Shown in pieces: positions 17,509 through 26,596 of a stretch of DNA of 64,000 nucleotides (its first letter is position 1; every line of letters begins with the position of its first letter). The stretch lies in NCBI GenBank assembly GCA_013204105.1, contig JABMOM010000034.1:84138-148137 (forward strand), in the 5' to 3' direction. Source of the DNA: Flavobacteriales bacterium. GTDB taxonomy: Bacteria > Bacteroidota > Bacteroidia > Flavobacteriales_G > Salibacteraceae. The notes beneath the pieces were generated by a model. That model ran no database searches and had not been told where the DNA came from. It saw nothing but the letters and a program-made list of their open reading frames with translations. The translations under genes were made by a program, and so were the position numbers.

Positions 17509-19899
17509 ATGGAGAAAAGTAATGAGATTGTTTCCCGGAAGGACATATTAAAAGTACTGGTTCACGTAATTTCAAACTGGTATCTTTTTGTCCTCTTTCC
17601 ACTGATTGCTTTTGGCCTATCCTACATCTATACCCATCGAATTCCTGACGTGTATGCAGCTAAATGCCAAATTCTGCTGAAGTCAAATGAAACGTATGAC
17701 TATCAACAGCAAATTTATCGGGGTCTTGGATTCTCTAGTAAATATGCTTCGTATGAGGAGACCGCGAGTCAAATGCGTGTAATCAAATCGTCCAACCTTA
17801 TTGAAGAAGTGCTCCAAACCCTTCCGCTCAACGTGAGCTATTATATCATGGGGAGATTGAAGGTGACTGAAGTATATGAGCATATGCCCTTCCACGTGAT
17901 TGCAGATGACCGCTCATCGATTCACCCTGGGATGACGTTTCAACTTAAGATTTTAGATGAGCAATCTTTTCAACTCTTCTATGAGATCGAGGGCGAATCG
18001 AGAGCGTTGAATTTAAAATTTGATCAACTTATTTTGAACGATGGTATCTATTTGAGAATAGAGAGGCAGGCTAATTTGAATGGAGTGTCTGTCGAGACGC
18101 TTAAGCAGATTAACTATATGTTCAAAGTACACAAGAACAATGTGCTGATATCGAAATACAAGTCTAATCTAGACGTCAAGAACATTGACTACACAAGCAT
18201 TATTGAAATTACCTTGAGAGATGAGATACCTAGCAGGGCTGAAGAGGTATTGGACACTCTTGCTCAATTGTATTTGAAGAATACGGTTCAGAGTCAAACC
18301 AACATCAACGAGAATACCCTCAACTACATTGACCGTCAGCTCAATGAGGTGATTAGGATAATAAATGAAATTGAGAGTGAACTTGAATCATTCAAGGAAG
18401 AAAAAGCGATTTTAAATTTAAGCAAAGAAGAAGAAACTTATTTCAATCGATTCTTAGACCTTGAGCAACAAATTCGTTCAAATGAACTTGAATTTAGTTC
18501 CATTGATGAACTCATCGACTATCTTTTAAAGAATGAGGAAATTGAGTATTTGCTGCCTCCAAGCATTTTTGTGAACGACAATGATCCGAAACTCAAAGAT
18601 CAGGTGTCTTCCTTGTACGCTTTGCGTGCTGAATACAACGCGATGATGGAAACTGGGACATCAGCCAACCCCAGGGTTGCTTCTCTCCTAGATCAAATAA
18701 CACTACTCAAACAGGACATCCTTCAATATCTTGATGCTAGAAAAACAGCTTTAGAAACGCGACAAAAAGAGTTAGTTCAGGAGTCAGATGTGTACGAAAG
18801 TCGAATAAAGAATATTCCGAAGACTCAAAGAGAGATTCTAAATATAGAGCGACGACTCGAGGTGAATGAAGAACTCTATTCATTTCTATTATCAAAAAGG
18901 GCTGAGACAGTAATTGCTAGAGCAGGATTAGTTCCAGAAACGAAGATTATTGAACGGGCTAGATCAATGGGAGTCATTTATCCGGATAAGGGTAGAATGA
19001 ATCTTGTCAATGCATTAATCGGCTTGGGGCTTGCGGTAATAATAGTTTTGATTAGGGTACTTATATTCCAAAAAATTGGAAGTATTGGTCAGCTTCAGGC
19101 GGCGACATCTACATCGATTTTAGGAAGTATTCCTAGAAAAAACGACTTTTCGAAGACTTATCGTATAAAAAGTGGTCATGAACGGTCGGATATTGTACAA
19201 GCCTTTAGGGTATTGAGAACCAATCTTCAGTATTTGGCGCCAAACAAAGCCTGCACACGAGTACTCGTTACATCACTCCTTCCAGGGGAGGGAAAAACCT
19301 TTGCGTCAGTGAATATGGCCAGCGTGATGGGGATAGCAGAGAAAAAAGTGCTCATTATCGATTTTGACTTACATAAACCTCGACTCGCTCAGGCGCTGGA
19401 ATTGCCCAATGACAAGGGAGTAAGCTCATTCCTTATTGGTAAGCATTCCATAGAGGAGGTTATTCAGAATACGGATATTGAAACGCTCCATGCGATCACA
19501 TCAGGGCCGGTGCCGCCAAACGCTTCTGAATTGGTGCTTCACGAGGAAGTCAACAAGATTTTTGAGTATGCTGAGTCGAGATACGACTACATATTCTTAG
19601 ATACGCCGCCAATCTCTTTGATTACAGATGGCATAATGCTCATGGATAAAGTTGATATCAAACTCTTCGTTCTGAACTCAAAATCAACGACCAACACTTC
19701 GCTAGACTACATAGAGCATTTGATTGACAAGAAAAAATTCGAGCATTGCGCTTTAGTGCTTAATGAAGAGAAGCTCTCACGTCTCAACTACTACTACAGT
19801 AAATACGGACAAGGTAGTTACGGTTATGGAGGCTACGGCTACGGCTACGGCTACGGCCATGGAAAGGCATACGGAGAGACTACAAATGACAAAGAATAA
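17509..19899 (+). CDS. wzc: Wzc-like polysaccharide co-polymerase with tyrosine autokinase domain
   Basis: A 796-residue inner-membrane protein controlling chain length and export. The first transmembrane helix is at ~20-38. A periplasmic Wzz-type domain with a long coiled coil spans ~255-475, and the second helix is at ~500-520. The cytoplasmic BY-kinase domain follows: Walker A LPGEGKTFASVN at ~591-602, Walker A' KKVLIIDFDLHKPRL, Walker B YIFLDTPP. The C-terminus is a Tyr/Gly cluster (LNYYYSKYGQGSYGYGGYGYG), the autophosphorylation tail. It is fused as one chain, as in proteobacterial Wzc, rather than split as in Firmicutes. No Wza-type outer-membrane channel is in the window. It overlaps the ABC exporter by 14 bp. 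Confidence 0.92.
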   Translation: MEKSNEIVSRKDILKVLVHVISNWYLFVLFPLIAFGLSYIYTHRIPDVYAAKCQILLKSNETYDYQQQIYRGLGFSSKYASYEETASQMRVIKSSNLIEEVLQTLPLNVSYYIMGRLKVTEVYEHMPFHVIADDRSSIHPGMTFQLKILDEQSFQLFYEIEGESRALNLKFDQLILNDGIYLRIERQANLNGVSVETLKQINYMFKVHKNNVLISKYKSNLDVKNIDYTSIIEITLRDEIPSRAEEVLDTLAQLYLKNTVQSQTNINENTLNYIDRQLNEVIRIINEIESELESFKEEKAILNLSKEEETYFNRFLDLEQQIRSNELEFSSIDELIDYLLKNEEIEYLLPPSIFVNDNDPKLKDQVSSLYALRAEYNAMMETGTSANPRVASLLDQITLLKQDILQYLDARKTALETRQKELVQESDVYESRIKNIPKTQREILNIERRLEVNEELYSFLLSKRAETVIARAGLVPETKIIERARSMGVIYPDKGRMNLVNALIGLGLAVIIVLIRVLIFQKIGSIGQLQAATSTSILGSIPRKNDFSKTYRIKSGHERSDIVQAFRVLRTNLQYLAPNKACTRVLVTSLLPGEGKTFASVNMASVMGIAEKKVLIIDFDLHKPRLAQALELPNDKGVSSFLIGKHSIEEVIQNTDIETLHAITSGPVPPNASELVLHEEVNKIFEYAESRYDYIFLDTPPISLITDGIMLMDKVDIKLFVLNSKSTTNTSLDYIEHLIDKKKFEHCALVLNEEKLSRLNYYYSKYGQGSYGYGGYGYGYGYGHGKAYGETTNDKE
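19831..19857 (+). repeat. Hexanucleotide repeat (GGCTAC) encoding the kinase Tyr tail
   Basis: Four exact copies of GGCTAC plus a trailing GGC, encoding Gly-Tyr pairs in the phosphotyrosine tail. Because the unit is 6 bp, slippage would add or remove GY pairs without shifting the frame. Confidence 0.9.
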
Positions 19900-21658
19900 T
19901 GTCATTATGGGGCGAATAGCCTTTATTCGAACATATATTCAGGTTTTTAAATTACTGGATCAAGAATATCGCAAGAGATTTTTCTACATCCTTTTGCTGG
20001 TCCTCGTAACCAGTTGCGCTGATCTTCTCGGGTTAGCGGCATTCATACCAGTAGTTGCGGCGGTCGCTGACGAAAGCATGCTCGAACCTGGGTCTATACT
20101 CTATAAAATCAAAGAGCTGTCGGGGATTGTAGATGATCAATCGTTCTTGCTTTATTTGTTTGGATCGGCCTTTGGCTTCTTCGTTCTTCGCTCGGCATTT
20201 ATTCTGATCAGTCAGTGGTATCAAAGCCGATTTGTATTCAATTTAACTGAATACATAGGAAAAAGAACCTATTCGTTCTACTTAAACGAATCATATCAGA
20301 GCTTTAAAAACCGGGATTCTTCCAAAATAGTCCGAGACCTTACCGTGAGCCCGCAGCAATTTGCGCGCTTTCTAGTCATGCCTCTTTTGATGCTGACCAC
20401 TGAGTTTTTGGTGATAATCATGATCGTCGTAGGAATGGCACTATACAACACAGCTGTTTTAATAATGGTTGGAGCTACGATATTGCCAATTTCATATTTG
20501 TTCAATCGCTTGTTGAAGAAGAAAGTCAGGGCTTATGGAGAAATCCAGAATAAATTGACACCATCACTAATTGAGAGTAGTATACGCGGTGTCGGTGGAT
20601 TTATAGATGTATTGCTGAGGGGTAAACAGTCAATGTTGACACAGCATTATTCTAGTATTCTGCATCGTCAGAATCAAATTGCAACGCGCATCTCAGTAAT
20701 TAATATTGCTCCTTCCAAGATTTTTGAGCTTACGACTATTGCTGGAATGCTCATGATTATAATCTATTCTGTGGTCAATGGGAACCAGCATGCTTTGCTG
20801 CCGTTAATTACAGTTTATGCAATGGCAGGTTACCGTATGATTCCGTCTATGAGTAGGATTTCGCCAGCATTGCTGACGCTCGAACAATATCAATACTTGT
20901 TCGATATTTATTCGAAGCCACTGCAGCATCAAGAACCAAATGAGAACGTGAGTTCCGAACTCGTAATATTCAAACGTCAAATATCATTGAAGGACGTCTC
21001 CTTCAAGTTTGATGATGCGTCATCTCATACACTTGAAGGAGTTAATCTCAATATTGAACGAGGCGAGGTCCTAGGAATGATTGGTAAATCTGGATCTGGA
21101 AAAACTACGCTTGCGAACGTAATTGCTGGATTTCTCATGCCAACAAATGGTGAATTGCTGGTCGACGGCGTTCAAATTTCCTCCAAGAATCTTGCAAGTT
21201 GGATGAGTCATATCAGCTACGTTCAACAATCGCCTTATCTCGAAAAAGGCAGCGTAAGTAAGAATATTGCCTTCTTGGAGAATGAAGTTGATCAAGAACG
21301 CTTACTCGCGGCTATTAGTGGTGCATCCTTAAATGATCTGCTGGGTGAAAGAGATCCAAAAGACGTTCTTATCGAAGAGGGCGGTAAGAACCTCAGTGGA
21401 GGTCAGAAACAGCGTGTTATTATCGCCAGAGCCTTGTATCATAATTCATCCCTGATTGTTTTGGATGAAGCAACAGCGGCCCTGGATGTCGAAACAGAAA
21501 ACGAAATCAATGAAACGGTCAATGCCCTGAAGGAGCACGGGGTGACGATAATGATCATTGCGCATCGATATACCACACTAAAATACTCTGATCGGATATT
21601 GATTCTTAATGATGGGAGGATAGTTGAGGAAACCAGCTATGACAAGGTGGTAAGTTGA
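19886..21658 (+). CDS. ABC exporter, fused membrane and ATPase domains (MsbA/PglK-like flippase)
   Basis: A 590-residue half-transporter. The membrane domain at ~10-330 has about six helices. The ATPase domain at ~365-590 has Walker A IGKSGSGKTT at ~400, Q-loop YVQQSPYLEKGSV, signature LSGGQKQRVIIARAL, Walker B LIVLDEATAALD and the switch IAHR. I chose the ATG at 19886 (MTKNNVIMGRI), since the longer frame from 19763 only mirrors the Tyr-tail repeat in another frame. No Wzx flippase is found in the window, so this exporter is the best candidate for moving lipid-linked oligosaccharide across the membrane, as PglK does. That role is inference. Confidence 0.88.
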   Translation: MTKNNVIMGRIAFIRTYIQVFKLLDQEYRKRFFYILLLVLVTSCADLLGLAAFIPVVAAVADESMLEPGSILYKIKELSGIVDDQSFLLYLFGSAFGFFVLRSAFILISQWYQSRFVFNLTEYIGKRTYSFYLNESYQSFKNRDSSKIVRDLTVSPQQFARFLVMPLLMLTTEFLVIIMIVVGMALYNTAVLIMVGATILPISYLFNRLLKKKVRAYGEIQNKLTPSLIESSIRGVGGFIDVLLRGKQSMLTQHYSSILHRQNQIATRISVINIAPSKIFELTTIAGMLMIIIYSVVNGNQHALLPLITVYAMAGYRMIPSMSRISPALLTLEQYQYLFDIYSKPLQHQEPNENVSSELVIFKRQISLKDVSFKFDDASSHTLEGVNLNIERGEVLGMIGKSGSGKTTLANVIAGFLMPTNGELLVDGVQISSKNLASWMSHISYVQQSPYLEKGSVSKNIAFLENEVDQERLLAAISGASLNDLLGERDPKDVLIEEGGKNLSGGQKQRVIIARALYHNSSLIVLDEATAALDVETENEINETVNALKEHGVTIMIIAHRYTTLKYSDRILILNDGRIVEETSYDKVVS

Positions 21659-21660
21659 CT

Positions 21661-22662
21661 TTAGTAGTACCCAAGTCCCTTTAAATCCAGGTTGGTTAGC
21701 AGCTCATCGGTTCTCTTATTGTCATTTTTATATCGGCTATGAATCGCCTTGGCGAGCGCGGCATTTGGCTTCACTGCGCTTCGCTTGTCAAGGAGATGAG
21801 TCCAAAGGGCTAGAGATTGAGGTGACATTAGCTTAGATAGCTTAGCGAGCGCTGAAAATAGAATTGAAGTGTTGCCCCTCCTGACAAGTGCATTGTAATA
21901 GGGACTGCGTGGAATAATGCCACTTCCTCCATACTTAGGCACGAATACCCTGTTCAATAATCGAGCAATCACCATTCCACTTCTCGGCAAGGCTTTCTTC
22001 TTTGCTGGTTGTTTTATTGCTTCTAGGGGTAATGGTTCTACGCCAATAAAATCGGTGACTGACCGGGTAAATTCAGAGATGTCTTTTCGCATCTGCTCGA
22101 AGGGTACAACATGAACAGAGGATGCTCCAAAAAGCGTCCTGTAATGCTCAATATAAGCGCCGTAATTTAAGGACGACAGATTGATTGAAATTCTCGATTC
22201 GATTCGCTCAAAGTCAAATTCTTTGGTTCTTGAATTATAGTTGATATACTGCTTAAATGATGCGCTGTATCCTTCACTAACTAGTTGGGCGTAATTGCTT
22301 TTTAAAATTTCTTCTTGTTTGCGAATGCACATTATGATCTTTGCTTGAGGAAAGATCTTTTTCAAAATGAGGGCGTTAGTGAAATTACTTTTATAGTTAT
22401 TCGAATAGCTTCCAAACAGCCCTTCAAAACTGATCAAGATTTTAGCGGAAGGTGATTTTTCAACCAGTTCATTCAGTCGATTCCCCCAATCAGGGTTGAA
22501 GTTCAGGTAATTGCTGTTTGCAATCCGTTCGATGTAATAACTACTTGGGTGATTAAAAACTTCCCAATAGTCTATGGCTTCGAATTGTCTAAATACGACT
22601 TGCTGCAGGAAAGTAGACCCCGTTTTCGGCATTCCAACATGGATAAATACTTCACGCTCCAT
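21661..22662 (-). CDS. Sulfotransferase 2 (minus strand)
   Basis: A 333-residue sulfotransferase-family protein with the N-terminal PAPS loop HVGMPKTGSTFLQQVV at residues ~8-23 and the second box AKIIMCIRKQEEILKSNYAQLV. It is the only gene of the glycan locus on the minus strand between 11.7 and 48.6 kb, and it converges on the ABC exporter with 2 bp between the stops. I took the ATG at 22662 rather than the GTG at 22671. Its C-terminal third is longer and more divergent than in the other two sulfotransferases, so the acceptor probably differs. Confidence 0.8.
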   Translation of the reverse strand: MEREVFIHVGMPKTGSTFLQQVVFRQFEAIDYWEVFNHPSSYYIERIANSNYLNFNPDWGNRLNELVEKSPSAKILISFEGLFGSYSNNYKSNFTNALILKKIFPQAKIIMCIRKQEEILKSNYAQLVSEGYSASFKQYINYNSRTKEFDFERIESRISINLSSLNYGAYIEHYRTLFGASSVHVVPFEQMRKDISEFTRSVTDFIGVEPLPLEAIKQPAKKKALPRSGMVIARLLNRVFVPKYGGSGIIPRSPYYNALVRRGNTSILFSALAKLSKLMSPQSLALWTHLLDKRSAVKPNAALAKAIHSRYKNDNKRTDELLTNLDLKGLGYY

Positions 22663-23047
22663 ACTGAACACAATGTACTAATAGGAAATCGAACTGTAAG
22701 AGCCTGAGTAGTCATGACGCTTAATTGTTAATCTGCAGTCTGATATGTGATTTGCGTACCATATACGTTGAGATTGTTAAACGGACCTATTAGAGGTTCA
22801 AGTTGAGATGGAGGGATTAGGCAAATTGGACCTCTATTCTTGCCTGTTACTGATGATTGATTTCGATTTAAATACGTTGGTGTTAGTTGCAAAGTTTGTT
22901 TCGATTGACACTAGTTAAGCTAGTGTCATGGTTCGGTTTCAATCTGGACTATGAAATCTTTGTCTCATCAAAATATTAGATATTTTTACCCTTAAAGCTC
23001 TTTAGCCTCGCTGATACCAACTTCGTCCGCCCAAAGCATGACACTAA
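22663..23047. other. Intergenic region between divergent sulfotransferase and MBOAT genes
   Basis: An AT-rich stretch of about 385 bp with no convincing open frame. It must hold the promoters of both divergent units, but no clean TAnnTTTG box with a -33 partner was found. It contains the perfect hairpin listed at 22906. Confidence 0.6.
22906..22928. promoter_or_regulatory. Perfect 9-bp inverted repeat in the divergent intergenic region
   Basis: TGACACTAG (22906-22914) and CTAGTGTCA (22920-22928) with a 5-nt loop TTAAG. There is no T-run on either side, so it is not a standard terminator. It lies 119 bp before the MBOAT start. It could be an operator for a dimeric regulator or an RNA structure. 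Confidence 0.45.
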
Positions 23048-24466
23048 ATGATTTTTAATTCGATTGAATTTTTAGTTTTCTCGATTCTTTTTTTTCTTCT
23101 GTGGCCCTTGATGAGGACTAAAGATGATTCCAGATGGCTGTTTATTGTAGTGTCGAGCTTCATATTCTATGGATGGTGGGATTGGAGGTTTCTGTTTCTT
23201 ATAGTATTCAGTGGTCTAGTTGACTATGTGGCAGGAGGGTTAATGGTAATAAAACCCAAGTACAAGAAAGTTATTTTGGGCACATCCTTAATTGCCAACC
23301 TTGGTAGTCTCTTTGTTTTTAAATACTCAGTCTTTTTTGGAAGAATCATTGAGGCAGCTTTTTCGTTGCTCAATCTTGAGGTAGATCTTGTAACTCGAAT
23401 CCCAGAGTTTGCATTGATTTTACCGGTGGGTATAAGCTTTTATACTTTTCAGTCATTGAGCTACACGATTGATATCTACAGAAACAGACTTCAACCGACA
23501 AAGAACATACTTCACTTTTTCTCTTATTTAGCTATGTTTCCTCAACTCGTGGCCGGTCCCATAATTAGAGCAAAAGACTTCTTGACACAGCTCGAATCTT
23601 ATTCAATTCCGAACCGACGCGCAAGATGGAATGCTCTTAAGTTGATATGCTATGGGTTGTTTCAAAAGGTTGTGATTGCTGACAACCTTTCATACTTCAT
23701 TGATTCTGCATATGAAGGAAGCACGGTTTATTCAGGCACAATATATTGGTGGGTTGTAGCCATTGCATTCTCATTTCAGATTTATGCAGATTTTAGCGGA
23801 TACAGTCTAATTGCCAGAGGATTGGCAAAGGCGATGGGTTATCACTTTAGAATGAATTTTAACCACCCATATCTGGCCACGAGCGTCCGTCAGTTTTGGG
23901 CCAGATGGCACATTTCACTGTCAACTTGGTTTAGAGACTACGTTTATATTCCATTAGGTGGTTCCCGAAAAGGCGTCCTATACGGAGTGTTCGCTTTAAC
24001 GATAACGATGCTCCTTTCCGGTATCTGGCATGGAGCAAACTACACCTTCATAATTTGGGCAAGCATACATGTTATACTGATACTCATAGAGAGACACTCT
24101 AAGTGGAACAAGAAATTGGAAAAATTCCCATTGCTCCTTATTGCTATTGTCTTCATTCAAGTATCAATTTCATGGGTATACTTCCGAGCAATTTCAATTG
24201 AGCAAGCCAATGAGGTATTAAATCGCATGTTCGTCTATGAGAGTTCAAGTCTCCAATTCATCACTTACTATTTCAACAACCTAAGCTTTTTGCTTTTAGC
24301 GTTCGTTATAGAGCTTTTAATTTTTGGGCGAAGGGAGCTTACCTCGATTAAAGAATTTTATAATAAGAACAGAGAAGTGATCGATGTCGCTTTAGTATCA
24401 TGTAGCATATTCATGATTTTCTTCTTACGCGGGGAGGGACAACAGTTTATATATTTTCAATTCTAA
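23048..24466 (+). CDS. MBOAT family O-acyltransferase (AlgI-like)
   Basis: A 472-residue polytopic membrane protein of the MBOAT family. The signature regions are VAGPIIRAKDFL, RQFWARWHISLSTWFRDYVYIPLGGSR and the catalytic His328 in LSGIWHGANYTF. AlgI, PatA and DltB relatives move acyl groups (usually acetyl) across the membrane to polysaccharide hydroxyls. The protein 2 bp downstream looks like the periplasmic partner. Together they probably O-acetylate the locus polysaccharide. Confidence 0.93.
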   Translation: MIFNSIEFLVFSILFFLLWPLMRTKDDSRWLFIVVSSFIFYGWWDWRFLFLIVFSGLVDYVAGGLMVIKPKYKKVILGTSLIANLGSLFVFKYSVFFGRIIEAAFSLLNLEVDLVTRIPEFALILPVGISFYTFQSLSYTIDIYRNRLQPTKNILHFFSYLAMFPQLVAGPIIRAKDFLTQLESYSIPNRRARWNALKLICYGLFQKVVIADNLSYFIDSAYEGSTVYSGTIYWWVVAIAFSFQIYADFSGYSLIARGLAKAMGYHFRMNFNHPYLATSVRQFWARWHISLSTWFRDYVYIPLGGSRKGVLYGVFALTITMLLSGIWHGANYTFIIWASIHVILILIERHSKWNKKLEKFPLLLIAIVFIQVSISWVYFRAISIEQANEVLNRMFVYESSSLQFITYYFNNLSFLLLAFVIELLIFGRRELTSIKEFYNKNREVIDVALVSCSIFMIFFLRGEGQQFIYFQF

Positions 24467-24468
24467 GA

Positions 24469-25383
24469 ATGAACCAGATTAATATAACTCTAGGAGTAGT
24501 GATCACGATGATTGTTCTGGTCAAATTAATTTTACCAGAACCTCAAAATAACAGAGTGCTAATTCAAGAATTTTGGTCTACCAAGACACATGCTGGCAGT
24601 GATTACGATGTTGTTGTATGTGGGGACTCAAGAGTTTATCGAGGAATTTCTGTGGAGGATATTTTCCTTGATCAAGAGGTGAAGCTCTCGGGTATCAATT
24701 TAGGATATGCGGGTGCTGGATTGAGCAATAGCTACATTGACTTTGCCTTGTCAAAATTTAGGCCTGATTCCAGACTAAAGATCTTAATAGTTGGAGTAAC
24801 GCCAAATTCATTGACTAAAAAGGCATTCGAAAATGAATCGTTGAATGAGTATTTATCTGAAGGGGAATTCGAGGTGCTTAAGCATAAATATTTATCGGGA
24901 ATGCTGAAGCATTTTGCCCCATATAGTCTCCTCGAACTCATCAAAAATGAGGAGTCAAATTACCAGGAAGATTACATGGACGGTGGATGGGTAGCTTCGT
25001 CTTATTTGAAGCCCGATAGTAATTCAGCATTGTTCAATTATCGCAAACGATTCACTTCTCACAAAGTGTCCGACGTTCAGCTTGATTCTTTTTTAGAAAA
25101 AATGAAGCTTGTAAGCGAGCAAGGGGTCGTGATTATTGCATTCCGACCACCAAGCACCTATCAAATGCGACAACTTGAAGATTCACAGAGCGGATTCAAC
25201 GAGGACTTGATCAAACAAAAATTGGTGAGCAACTCTATTACGTGGCTGGATTTTAAGGACCGAGACTATAATTCGTACGACGGGAGCCATCTCAACAAAA
25301 AATCAGCGATTAGGCTTTCTAAGGACATCGGAAAACGACTTCGGTTCCTTTTAGAAAGCAAAACCACGGTTTATCCAAACTAA
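24469..25383 (+). CDS. Membrane-anchored SGNH-like protein, partner of MBOAT
   Basis: A 304-residue protein with an N-terminal membrane anchor (residues ~5-22) and an SGNH-like fold: VVVCGDSRVYRGIS (Ser in GDSR, residue ~54) near the start and DGSHLNKKSAIRLS near the end, supplying the DxxH pair. This matches the AlgJ/AlgX/DltD type of periplasmic partner for MBOAT O-acyltransferases. The sequence is otherwise divergent and would often be annotated as hypothetical. It follows the MBOAT gene after 2 bp. Confidence 0.78.
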   Translation: MNQINITLGVVITMIVLVKLILPEPQNNRVLIQEFWSTKTHAGSDYDVVVCGDSRVYRGISVEDIFLDQEVKLSGINLGYAGAGLSNSYIDFALSKFRPDSRLKILIVGVTPNSLTKKAFENESLNEYLSEGEFEVLKHKYLSGMLKHFAPYSLLELIKNEESNYQEDYMDGGWVASSYLKPDSNSALFNYRKRFTSHKVSDVQLDSFLEKMKLVSEQGVVIIAFRPPSTYQMRQLEDSQSGFNEDLIKQKLVSNSITWLDFKDRDYNSYDGSHLNKKSAIRLSKDIGKRLRFLLESKTTVYPN

Positions 25384-25438
25384 TAAAGTGACCAAGGATT
25401 TTAATAATATTCACGCTAATGCTCAATTACAGTCCTGT

Positions 25439-25456
25439 TCGCTTTTTAGAAAGCGA
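25439..25456 (+). repeat. Short hairpin downstream of the acylation pair
   Basis: TCGCTTT and AAAGCGA arms with loop TTAG. No proper T-run follows, so it is a weak terminator at most. The rest of the 187-bp gap to pseB shows nothing else I can support. Confidence 0.35.
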
Positions 25457-25570
25457 TAATACAAGAATGTGAAGGTCAATTCGAATGGCATATTTACATT
25501 CTACTGCTGAAATTATCAATGACTGAGATTTAAGCCATTAATTTGTAGGCTAAGATGTATCAATAATCTA

Positions 25571-26593
25571 ATGAGTCCAATGGATTTGAATGGGAAGTCG
25601 CTCCTAATAACGGGAGGAACAGGAAGTTTGGGCAAAGCCCTTGTTAAGAGAATATTGAAAGAATCTCCTGATGTCGCAAGATTGGTCGTCTATTCGAGAG
25701 ATGAGCAGAAGCAATTTCAGATGGCTCAAGAGTATCCGAACGCCAAGTATCCTCAAATCAGATTCTTCATCGGGGATGTGCGTGACTTTGATCGCCTAAA
25801 GCGCGCTATGAAGGGCATTGATCATGTTATTCATGCAGCGGCAATGAAGCATGTTCCGATCGCGGAGTATAATCCGATGGAGTGTGTGAAAACCAATGTT
25901 TTGGGGGCTGAAAATGTGATTAATGCGTGTTTTGAAACGAATGTGGAACGCGTCGTAGCTCTCTCTACAGATAAGGCCGCGGCGCCTATTAATCTCTACG
26001 GAGCGACGAAGCTTGTTTCAGATAAGCTCTTTGTAGCCGCGAACAATATTAGAGGGTGGAATCCGATTAGATTTAGCGTTGTCCGATATGGAAACGTGAT
26101 GGGAAGTAATGGTTCAGTTATTCCCTTCTTTCTGAATAAGAAAAAGGATGGAGTGCTGCCAATTACGGATTCCAATATGACTAGATTCAATATTTCATTG
26201 GACGAAGGCGTGGATATGATACTCCACGCTCTAGAGCATGCTTGGGGTGGTGAGATATTCGTCCCGAAAATTCCTTCCTATCGAATCACTGATGTTGCCG
26301 AGGCAATAGCTCCAGAGGCGGACAAACCTGAAATTGGTATTCGGCCAGGGGAGAAAGTGCACGAAGAAATGATTACTGCGTCAGACTCTTTCTATACTTA
26401 TGATTTGGGTAAGTACTTCGCTATTTTACCTTCAGTTCAAACGTGGGATCTCGACGAGTTTATTGAAAAGACAGGTGCCAAAAGCGTCGAGAAGGGATTC
26501 AGCTATAATTCCGGCGCCAATGATGATTGGGAGACCATCGAGAGCCTAAGGTCGAAGATTAAGGAACACGTTGACTCAAGCTTTGAAGTATAG
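25571..26593 (+). CDS. pseB: UDP-GlcNAc 4,6-dehydratase (C5-inverting), first step of pseudaminic acid synthesis
   Basis: A 340-residue extended SDR enzyme. The NAD loop is ITGGTGSLGKAL (residues ~13-24). The PseB-specific stretch is HAAAMKHVPIAEYNP, and the active site is LSTDKAAAPINLYGATK, with the Tyr-x3-Lys pair and the Asp/Lys used for dehydration and C5 epimerisation. The C-terminal GIRPGEKVHEEMI is also diagnostic. The product is UDP-2-acetamido-2,6-dideoxy-beta-L-arabino-hexos-4-ulose. The first gene of the nonulosonate cassette, 3 bp from pseC. The start could also be the Met at residue 4. Confidence 0.95.
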   Translation: MSPMDLNGKSLLITGGTGSLGKALVKRILKESPDVARLVVYSRDEQKQFQMAQEYPNAKYPQIRFFIGDVRDFDRLKRAMKGIDHVIHAAAMKHVPIAEYNPMECVKTNVLGAENVINACFETNVERVVALSTDKAAAPINLYGATKLVSDKLFVAANNIRGWNPIRFSVVRYGNVMGSNGSVIPFFLNKKKDGVLPITDSNMTRFNISLDEGVDMILHALEHAWGGEIFVPKIPSYRITDVAEAIAPEADKPEIGIRPGEKVHEEMITASDSFYTYDLGKYFAILPSVQTWDLDEFIEKTGAKSVEKGFSYNSGANDDWETIESLRSKIKEHVDSSFEV

Positions 26594-26596
26594 CCC

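Noticed and set aside
19763..19885. N-terminal extension of the ABC exporter (residues with ATATAT-type repeat)
   Set aside because: It is the shadow of the Gly-Tyr codons of the kinase tail in another frame. The ATG at 19886 gives the normal exporter start.
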